Source: Sneathiella sp. | GTDB taxonomy: Bacteria; Pseudomonadota; Alphaproteobacteria; Sneathiellales; Sneathiellaceae | Direction: 5' to 3' | Length of the DNA stretch: 12,914 bases | Assembly: GCA_002732675.1 (NCBI GenBank) | Contig: NVRR01000063.1 | Location: 1 to 12,914 of the forward strand | Shown here: in pieces, positions 7,922 through 12,914 of the stretch | Position numbering within the stretch: the stretch's first letter is position 1 | Layout of the letters: each line of letters opens with the position of its first letter | Notes under the pieces: generated by a model | Seen by the model: the letters and a program-made list of their open reading frames with translations, nothing else | What the model was told of the DNA's origin: nothing | Databases searched by the model: none | Translations under genes and position numbers: made by a program

Positions 7922-9286
7922 CTAGCCAGCTTCTGAAGTTTTGAGGCCGCGGCGCCATACGCCAAGTTTGACCGACCCGGCAATAAATAGGCCAAAAACG
8001 ACCATTCCAAGAGCGACGAGCATGAACAGGATATCTAAGCTGTCCTGGCCAAGTGAATAGGCGATCAGCCCGCCGCCGAGGACGATTATGAAACGGGCGA
8101 CACTGCCCAATACCGGCCAAAAGACTCGCCCTGTTCCTTGCGATGCGAAATAGAGGCACAAGCCCAGACCAAAAAAGAAATAGCTTGGCCCAACGATGCG
8201 CAAATAGGCCCGGCAGGCTTCACGCACCGCCTCGCTATCGCTGAACAGATCAGCCCACAGGCTAGGGAAAAGGGCAAAGATAATGCCGACAAAGCCGGTA
8301 ATGACGCCGCCAGCAATTCCACCGGTCCAGCCAATGCGGTGGCCGCGATCAATCTCGCCAGCACCAAAATGTACTCCGACCATGGTAATACAGGCCGCGC
8401 CGATACCGAACACCAGCGGGACCAATAGCAATTCCAGACGTGATCCAATACCATAGCCTGCGAGCGCAGCCGTGCCGACGCGGGCGGAAAAGGCCGTAAT
8501 GACGATGGTGGTGCCGATCGTGCTCACCGGACTGATGGAAGCCACAAGACCAATTCGCAAGATGTCCGCAAAATGCCGCCATTCCAGCCTAATCCCGCGA
8601 AAACAGAGAGTGACTCCAACGCGCCCGCTCATCAAGATTGTGATTTGGCCCAGGGCGCCGATACTAAAACCCACCACAACGGCTACGCCTGCGCCAGCGA
8701 TACCCATCTGCGGGAAAGGGCCGACGCCCAGGATCAAGACGCCGCCAACGGCGATTTGGATGGTTGAGGCGACGATCATCCAAAAAGCAGCGACTTTCAT
8801 TTGCCCCGCACCCCGCAAGACACTGCCCATGCCATTGAATAGCCATATGGACAAAATACCCGCGAACAACAGATCGCTATAGGAAAGCACAGCCTCTAAA
8901 ACCCGGCCCTTACCGCCCAAAGCACTGAAAATGGCCTCGCCGCAGAAAAGAAACAAGGCTGCAGACAGGATGGCAAAGAGAAATGCGAGAAATACTGCAT
9001 GTAGCACGATTGCATCCGCGCCAGCGCGGTTCCCGGATCCAAGATGCCGTGCTACCAAACCGGCGGTAGCGCCGCCGATCGATCCCGCCGACAACATTGT
9101 AATCAACATGAACATGGGGAAGCCCAGGGCTAAACCAGCCAGCGCCACGGTCCCCAATTGCCCCACATACCAGGCCTCTGCCATGGTGGTGGCGGTGGTC
9201 ACGAACATAGCAATGATGTTGGGCGCCGCCATCCTTGCCATGGTTGATCCGATGGGTGCGGTAAGCAGATGGTTCCGCGGGCTCAT
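7922..9286 (-). CDS. MATE family multidrug/toxin exporter
   Basis: This 454-residue protein has the length and about twelve hydrophobic helices of the MATE (MatE) family. Typical features are the N-terminal PIGSTMARMAAPNIIAMF and TMAEAWYVGQLGTVALAGLALGFP, and the corresponding start of the second half, LRIGLVASISPVSTIGTTIVITAFSARVGTAALAGYGIGSRLE. MATE proteins sit in the inner membrane and export cationic or aromatic compounds in exchange for protons or sodium; the coupling ion and substrate cannot be told here. The ATG at 9286 has AAGGA upstream at about nine bases. The gene is divergent from an HxlR regulator across 92 bases, with an inverted repeat lying just upstream of a perfect TATAAT (9315-9310), so regulation by that neighbour is likely. 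Its 3' end faces the tRNA gene, 74 bases away. Confidence 0.93.
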   Translation of the reverse strand: MSPRNHLLTAPIGSTMARMAAPNIIAMFVTTATTMAEAWYVGQLGTVALAGLALGFPMFMLITMLSAGSIGGATAGLVARHLGSGNRAGADAIVLHAVFLAFLFAILSAALFLFCGEAIFSALGGKGRVLEAVLSYSDLLFAGILSIWLFNGMGSVLRGAGQMKVAAFWMIVASTIQIAVGGVLILGVGPFPQMGIAGAGVAVVVGFSIGALGQITILMSGRVGVTLCFRGIRLEWRHFADILRIGLVASISPVSTIGTTIVITAFSARVGTAALAGYGIGSRLELLLVPLVFGIGAACITMVGVHFGAGEIDRGHRIGWTGGIAGGVITGFVGIIFALFPSLWADLFSDSEAVREACRAYLRIVGPSYFFFGLGLCLYFASQGTGRVFWPVLGSVARFIIVLGGGLIAYSLGQDSLDILFMLVALGMVVFGLFIAGSVKLGVWRRGLKTSEAG

Positions 9287-9309
9287 AGGGCAGGGTCCTT
9301 TGATCGGAG

Positions 9310-9315
9310 ATTATA
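9310..9315 (-). promoter_or_regulatory. -10 element of the MATE gene promoter
   Basis: The minus strand reads TATAAT here, 24 bases before the ATG. No good -35 is seen at 16-18 bases (TTAAGT at best). The position of the inverted repeat 9318-9334 directly upstream is what a repressor site in the promoter spacer would look like. Confidence 0.55.
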
Positions 9316-9317
9316 TT

Positions 9318-9334
9318 AGTTCAATAACTGAACT
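9318..9334. promoter_or_regulatory. Probable operator O1: perfect inverted repeat AGTTCA-N5-TGAACT
   Basis: AGTTCA (9318-9323) and TGAACT (9329-9334) are perfect inverted copies separated by five bases. The element lies between the -10 and the -35 region of the MATE promoter, between the divergent genes. A 17-base symmetrical site fits a dimeric winged-helix regulator such as HxlR. The role is inferred from position and symmetry. Confidence 0.65.
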
Positions 9335-9344
9335 TAATTTTAAT

Positions 9345-9361
9345 AGTTCAAAAAGTCAACT
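9345..9361. promoter_or_regulatory. Probable operator O2: AGTTCA-N5-TCAACT
   Basis: AGTTCA (9345-9350) and TCAACT (9356-9361) repeat the design of O1 with the same six-five-six spacing and one mismatch. The centres of O1 and O2 are 27 bases apart. O2 lies close to the start of the regulator gene and directly upstream of a TATGTT/TTATAG -10-like stretch, so it may serve autoregulation. Confidence 0.55.
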
Positions 9362-9378
9362 TATGTTATAGAGATATT

Positions 9379-9822
9379 ATGACAACACGTAATTATCGGC
9401 GTCAGGACTGTCCCATTGCTTTCGCATTGTCGATCGTTGGTGATCAATGGACCATTCTGTTGATCAGAGATGTGTTATCGGGAACAAACCGGTTCGACGA
9501 TTTGCAGAAGCGGCTCGGGATCTCCCGCAATCTTTTGACCCGACGCTTGAAACAATTGGTCGCCGACGGCATATTGATCAAGCGGCAATTGCCGAATTCG
9601 CGTCGGCATGCCTATTGGCCGACACCGAAATGCACGGCATTGCGCCCGTCTATTCTTGCTCTGGCCGAATGGGGTCAAAGTTGGCGTGGTGATGCCGGCG
9701 GCACTCGAGTGGAAATTACCGAAACCGATAGTGGTAGAGCAGTAGGCGTTCGCTTCTGTCGGTTGGACGATGGTCAGGAAGTCAGTCCGGCCCGGATTAC
9801 GGTCAAACGGATTTCCGGTTGA
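9379..9822 (+). CDS. HxlR family winged-helix transcriptional regulator
   Basis: This 147-residue protein has the HxlR signature DCPIAFALSIVGDQWTILLIRDVLSG, with the conserved N-terminal cysteine (C11), followed by the recognition-helix region RFDDLQKRLGISRNLLTRRLKQLVADGIL and the wing and C-terminal helix YWPTPKCTALRPSILALAEWGQSW. A 40-residue tail after the domain (RVEITETDSGRAVGVRFCRLDDG) contains a second cysteine (C127) and is longer than in minimal HxlR proteins. Members of the family bind DNA as dimers and many sense redox state or reactive electrophiles through the N-terminal cysteine; whether this one does is unknown. It is divergent from the MATE exporter with two inverted repeats between, so it most likely controls that gene and itself. 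The start is the ATG at 9379, right after an A/T-rich leader without a strong ribosome binding site. Confidence 0.93.
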   Translation: MTTRNYRRQDCPIAFALSIVGDQWTILLIRDVLSGTNRFDDLQKRLGISRNLLTRRLKQLVADGILIKRQLPNSRRHAYWPTPKCTALRPSILALAEWGQSWRGDAGGTRVEITETDSGRAVGVRFCRLDDGQEVSPARITVKRISG

Positions 9823-10118
9823 TACTCCCTCACGCCTCTTCCCTAATGAAGCCACTCCGCTTTATCGCCGGTGAGGGAGCCGTAGATAGCCTCGCTTGTC
9901 ATTAACAGTAGTGTGATTTCGGAACTTTACGTGCCTTGAACTCCTTTTTGTTATTGAGTGAGTGAACCCCAAACAACAAAGCATATGTGGGTCGTTAGGC
10001 CTACTGAAGCTGGCAAACCCGCTTCTACAAATGCGTGATTCTTAAATGCTATAAATCTTTTCCCGCGAAGGACCTGTATTTCGTATTTTAGCGGGTCGTC
10101 CTAAAGCCAAGAAAACCC
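9823..10118. other. Non-coding gap between hxlR and the diguanylate cyclase unit
   Basis: This stretch of 296 bases holds no convincing gene: the longest short frames (19 and 17 codons) have no ribosome binding site. It contains a nine-base inverted repeat at 9825-9879 and an interleaved pair of complementary five-base arms at 10062-10102. It separates two convergent units, so it may contain their 3' ends. No classical T-run terminator was seen. Confidence 0.6.
9825..9879. repeat. Nine-base inverted repeat after hxlR
   Basis: CTCCCTCAC (9825-9833) and GTGAGGGAG (9871-9879) are perfect inverted copies with 37 bases between. The first arm begins two bases after the hxlR stop. It could fold in the hxlR transcript and protect or end it, but there is no T-run and chance is possible. 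Confidence 0.35.
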
Positions 10119-10292
10119 TTACGACAACCCATACACCACCAATGCCTGTAGCCCCAAATAAACGGCAAGTGCAATCAGGAACAAGTTCAACGTCCGGTCT
10201 GCGGCTTTGCCCATTTCCTTGAATTTTTTGGCGAAGAGGATGCGGGCGATGAACAGGATGATAAAAGCAACGGAGAGGATTTTGAGGATCAT
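10119..10292 (-). CDS. Small two-helix membrane protein, translationally coupled to the diguanylate cyclase
   Basis: This 57-residue gene starts with ATG at 10292-10290, which overlaps the TGA stop of the cyclase gene (10291-10289) in an ATGA arrangement. A GGAAGAG lies about six bases upstream. Residues 2-21 (ILKILSVAFIILFIARILFA) form one hydrophobic helix and residues 34-55 (LNLFLIALAVYLGLQALVVYGL, approximately) a second. The loop between them, KKFKEMGKAADR, is rich in lysine and should lie in the cytoplasm. I do not recognise the family; a passing likeness to small two-helix proteins such as HIG1-type ones is not convincing. The four-base overlap, the hydrophobic pattern and the clean stop argue that it is real. 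It may assist or modulate the membrane cyclase before it, but that is inference from position alone. Confidence 0.7.
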   Translation of the reverse strand: MILKILSVAFIILFIARILFAKKFKEMGKAADRTLNLFLIALAVYLGLQALVVYGLS

Positions 10293-11521
10293 GCAATCTC
10301 TTCCGCCTCGGGTGGGGTAGTCTCCGATTGGGTAGCAGGGAGGAGGGCAATATCATTGCCGCCTTGGGACTTTACCAGATACATCTGATCATCGGCCAAC
10401 TCGACCAGGGTTTGCCAGTCATTGACATCCGCAGATTTCATTTCGGCGATCCCATAGCTCGCGGTGAGGAAGGTACCGTTAGGCCGCTTGCCAAGGCCGG
10501 TATTGCGCAAGCGGCGGATGGATTTAAGGGCACCCTCCGCGTCCGTATTCGGGAGCAGGATGACAAACTCCTCCCCGCCCCAGCGGATAATGACGTCAGA
10601 GCCGCGTCCGTTGCGTTTCAGATGGGCGGCGGCGGCTGCCAGCACTTTGTCGCCGGCCTCATGGCCAAATTTGTCATTGATGGATTTGAAATCATCAAGA
10701 TCGACAAAGGCGACCGAGAGCGGTGAGTCTTCTCTTTTGGCAATTTTAAACTGCACATCGATAATTTCTTCCCCGCTGTTGCGGGTATAGCAATTGGTCA
10801 ATGTATCGATGGAGGCCTGATCGACGAGGGACGCCATATAGCGAAGCTGGCTGATGGCAGAAACCGTGCAGAGAATGCCGACGGCCATAAGCGACAACAG
10901 AATGCCGAGGTGTTGAAACGGATTTCCTTGTTCGGGCAGCATAATCAGGATCAGGATCTCGGCAAGCGAAAACAGAACCATCGTCAGGAAGGCTTCCTTG
11001 ACTGTCAGGGGGAAAATGCCAATGCAGACGACGATGAAAAACGGAAACAGGACATATCCGGCCGAGGTGATGCCAGAGATTGCGGATAAATCCGTCAAGT
11101 TCAGAAGTGGCTGCGACATGCCCTGAAAAGTCAGCAATATCGCGAAAAAAATCGCAAGGGCGCGGTACGCATCGCGTATGGTCTCCCCGCTGCCAATGCC
11201 AAAGAATAAGGAGAGAAACATAACCGCGATAAGGGCGCGACTGACACCGATTGTTATCAGGGTTTCTGTATCGAAGGCCAGAAAATCGGGAAGAAAGCCT
11301 ATGGGAAAGGCAACAAGGCAGAGAAGTGACAACATGCGAACGCGGGAGAGAATAACCCGCGCCCGCCGCCGCCGCAGCAAGGCGGAATGGTTTGCCTCAG
11401 AAATAAGCCGATCAAACCCTTCGGCGACAACGGACTGACCACCGTCACCTGATATGGCGTTATAAATATACCTTAGCACGTCTTGCATCCCCCAAAACGG
11501 CGCCCTTGCGATGCCATCCAT
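10289..11521 (-). CDS. Membrane-bound diguanylate cyclase (GGDEF domain)
   Basis: The product is up to 410 residues. The N-terminal half has about six membrane helices (roughly 58-80, 88-110, 120-136, 148-174, 176-195, 206-226) of no named sensor family that I recognise. A GGDEF domain follows from about residue 238 (SIDTLTNCYTRNSGEEI). The active-site motif is GGEEF at 315-319, and the inhibitory site RxxD is intact as RGSD at 306-309, exactly five residues upstream. This predicts an active enzyme that makes c-di-GMP from two GTP and is inhibited by its product. The nucleotide and metal contacts FVDLDDFKSINDKFGHEAGD are also present. The start is uncertain: ATG at 11521 has no clear ribosome binding site, and the ATG at 11488 (residue 12) follows GGGGG. 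It lies 45 bases after the crotonase gene, and its stop overlaps the start of the 57-residue membrane gene. Confidence 0.93.
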   Translation of the reverse strand: MDGIARAPFWGMQDVLRYIYNAISGDGGQSVVAEGFDRLISEANHSALLRRRRARVILSRVRMLSLLCLVAFPIGFLPDFLAFDTETLITIGVSRALIAVMFLSLFFGIGSGETIRDAYRALAIFFAILLTFQGMSQPLLNLTDLSAISGITSAGYVLFPFFIVVCIGIFPLTVKEAFLTMVLFSLAEILILIMLPEQGNPFQHLGILLSLMAVGILCTVSAISQLRYMASLVDQASIDTLTNCYTRNSGEEIIDVQFKIAKREDSPLSVAFVDLDDFKSINDKFGHEAGDKVLAAAAAHLKRNGRGSDVIIRWGGEEFVILLPNTDAEGALKSIRRLRNTGLGKRPNGTFLTASYGIAEMKSADVNDWQTLVELADDQMYLVKSQGGNDIALLPATQSETTPPEAEEIA

Positions 11522-11566
11522 GGGAAATATAGCAAAGAATGCGGTGCCAGGTCATCTAATTTACAC

Positions 11567-12337
11567 TTACCGATCACGATTGATGAATGCCTCCATCATG
11601 GTTTTGGGCTCGTCCGTTTCATAAGATTGAGCGAAGGCCTCAATACCGAGCTGAATACCGGCGGCAAGTGAATTATTCTCCCAATCGTTACACAGACGCT
11701 TCTGATTCTGGATGGCGTGCCGTCCGCTGGCCAAAATTTCGTCAACAGCCGTGTTAGTTTCAGCGTCCAAGGCGTCATCTTCGGTCAGGCGCTGGACAAG
11801 GCCGGCGGTCGCTGCTTCTGTCGCCGAAAGTGTGCGGGCTGTCAGAACCAGATCGCGGGCGAGCCCAACACCGAGGATACGGGGCAGGAGTGCCGCATCA
11901 ATAACGGAGGGAATGCCGATACGGACTTCGGGCATGGCGAAAGTCGCACTTTTGCAGGCAATAATCATATCGCAGGAGGCCGCAAGTTCCATTCCTGCGC
12001 CCAGGGCATATCCGTTCACCCGCGCAATAACCGGTGCATGCAGATAGCGCACCTTATGGCAGAGATGATGCAGGTTGGTGATAAAGCTGCGGGCAGAAGC
12101 GGGATCGAGGCCCACCATTTCACTGACATCGGCACCCCCGACAAAGGACTTGCTACCGGCGCCTGTGAGCACCACAACGGCGATCTCAGGATTGGCATCT
12201 AGGTCCGTGAAAGCATCGTTCAGCTCGGCGATTATGGTGGAATTGAGAATATTGAGTTTGCGTTGATTATCTACCGTGACCCGGGCAATTTTGCCGCGCG
12301 GGGTATCTTCAATTACAGTTTCTACATACTTCGCCAT
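11567..12337 (-). CDS. Enoyl-CoA hydratase/isomerase (crotonase) family protein
   Basis: This 256-residue protein matches the usual crotonase length. Oxyanion-hole segments are GGAD (67-70) and GYALGAGME (109-117). Both hydratase glutamates appear conserved: E117 in GMELAASCD (E144 of rat mitochondrial hydratase) and E137 in AMPEVRIGI (E164). The later GIPSVIDAALLPRILG block departs from the common GTIPGAGGTQRL version, so the exact acyl-CoA substrate is open: 2-enoyl-CoA hydration is the default guess, other crotonase reactions are possible. The ATG at 12337 was chosen because GGAG lies seven bases upstream and the protein then begins as family members do. A longer frame to 12454 would overlap the divergent Nfu gene. 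A candidate promoter is TTGGCA-18-TATAAA at 12413-12384. The gene may share a transcript with the cyclase. Confidence 0.92.
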   Translation of the reverse strand: MAKYVETVIEDTPRGKIARVTVDNQRKLNILNSTIIAELNDAFTDLDANPEIAVVVLTGAGSKSFVGGADVSEMVGLDPASARSFITNLHHLCHKVRYLHAPVIARVNGYALGAGMELAASCDMIIACKSATFAMPEVRIGIPSVIDAALLPRILGVGLARDLVLTARTLSATEAATAGLVQRLTEDDALDAETNTAVDEILASGRHAIQNQKRLCNDWENNSLAAGIQLGIEAFAQSYETDEPKTMMEAFINRDR

Positions 12338-12383
12338 TGTTTTCTCCGCATTTATTATTAGTTTTACAGATGTATGACCAAGG

Positions 12384-12413
12384 TTTATAGCCAGTTGAGG
12401 CTGCAATTGCCAA
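12384..12413 (-). promoter_or_regulatory. Candidate promoter of the crotonase gene
   Basis: On the minus strand TTGGCA (12413-12408) is followed after 18 bases by TATAAA (12389-12384). It lies in the 105-base gap between the divergent crotonase and Nfu genes, 47 bases before the crotonase ATG. Confidence 0.45.
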
Positions 12414-12442
12414 CCGCATCCGTCAAGAATTGAGAATGAGAT

Positions 12443-12914
12443 ATGTTTATTCAAACCAAAGCAGGCGAAACCGCGAGTGAACTAGAATTTTTTCCAGGCC
12501 AGAAGGTTCTTGGCGATGGATCTGTTGGGGTTTCCAGGGACGAGGCTGAGGCAAAATCACCTCTGGCCGTGCGACTTTACGCCATCGGCGGGGTCGCAGA
12601 TGTGGTGCTGAAATCCGAGAGCGTTGCGGTTGCCAAGCACGATGATGCGGATTGGAATAGCCTTCGTACAGAAATTTTCGGCGCCATTGTCGCGCATTTT
12701 CAAAGTGGTGATGCTGCCTTGACTGTTGATCCGTCTGAGGGCGTGGGTGAATTTGATACGGAAATTGTCGATCAGGTAAAAGATCTGCTGGCGACGCGGA
12801 TTGTGCCGGCGGTGACCCAGTCAGGCGGCGATATCGCCTTTCATAGCTATAAAAATGGCAGGCTGTATCTGAAACTGCAGGGATCGGCCTTTTCGATGCT
12901 GACGGGTTTCACGC
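12443..12914 (+). CDS. NifU-like (Nfu) family protein without the CxxC motif, 3' end outside window
   Basis: The visible 157 residues start with MFIQT, as Nfu proteins do, and continue with an Nfu N-terminal domain (about 1-88: EFFPGQKVLG, SPLAVRLYAIGGVADVVL, DWNSLRTEIFGAIVAHFQSG). A NifU C-terminal domain starts near 107 (IVDQVKDLLATRIVPAVTQSGGDIAFHSYKNGRLYLKLQG). In normal members LQG is followed by ACAGCPSST, whose two cysteines bind the iron-sulfur cluster. Here the sequence reads SAFSMLTGF, with Ala149 and Met152 at the cysteine positions, and no cysteine occurs in any visible residue. The TEATPNP motif at the N-terminus is also replaced (TKAGETASE). Canonical Nfu proteins carry Fe-S clusters to target enzymes in the cytosol; this one probably cannot do so in the same way. 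It is divergent from the crotonase gene. The rest of the gene is not visible. Confidence 0.88.
   Translation, partial: MFIQTKAGETASELEFFPGQKVLGDGSVGVSRDEAEAKSPLAVRLYAIGGVADVVLKSESVAVAKHDDADWNSLRTEIFGAIVAHFQSGDAALTVDPSEGVGEFDTEIVDQVKDLLATRIVPAVTQSGGDIAFHSYKNGRLYLKLQGSAFSMLTGFT

Noticed and set aside
9846..9905. A 19-codon plus-strand frame in the gap after hxlR
   Set aside because: No ribosome binding site, no recognisable pattern, and such a length is expected by chance.
10042..10356. A 104-codon minus-strand frame over the end of the cyclase gene
   Set aside because: It overlaps both the GGDEF tail and the 57-residue gene in another frame, is rich in Pro/Arg as shadow frames are, and has no domain signature.
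12338..12454. Longer crotonase start at 12454
   Set aside because: The extra 39 residues do not resemble the family, cover the candidate promoter and overlap the divergent Nfu gene; the ATG at 12337 has GGAG in place.

Overview
The window looks like chromosomal DNA of an alphaproteobacterium. Base composition is moderate. A SAM-II riboswitch sits upstream of an O-succinylhomoserine sulfhydrylase gene, apaG follows that gene, and GTG starts and overlapping start/stop codons are used freely; together these fit Alphaproteobacteria. The genus cannot be read from the sequence. No mobile element, CRISPR array, rRNA or phage gene was seen, so this is mainly housekeeping and accessory chromosome.

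Layout. (1) 1-3728, plus strand: the 3' part of an RND membrane-fusion gene and a complete RND pump gene, overlapping by one base. (2) 3725-7705, minus strand: a run transcribed from a TTGACA-type promoter at 7676-7705, through a SAM-II riboswitch with a visible terminator/antiterminator choice, into metZ, then apaG, folE and trkH. trkH carries a one-base frameshift at a homopolymer near its start. Its stop codon interlocks with that of the RND pump. (3) 7774-7847, plus strand: tRNA-Gly(CCC). (4) 7922-9822: a MATE exporter and an HxlR-type regulator, divergently transcribed around two matching inverted repeats that are probable operators. (5) 9823-10118: a non-coding gap with two complementary-arm structures. 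(6) 10119-12337, minus strand: a crotonase-family gene, a membrane diguanylate cyclase, and a 57-residue two-helix membrane protein gene that overlaps the cyclase stop by four bases. (7) 12443-12914, plus strand: the start of a NifU-like (Nfu) gene that lacks the CxxC iron-sulfur motif of the family.

How the genes work together. The metZ leader would cut methionine synthesis when SAM is plentiful. The HxlR/MATE pair looks like a self-contained inducible export unit. The cyclase and the small membrane protein are probably made in coupled amounts. No wholly new multi-gene system can be demonstrated. The items most worth checking are the riboswitch switching architecture, the trkH frameshift, the coupled small membrane protein, the paired HxlR operators and the cysteine-free Nfu homologue.
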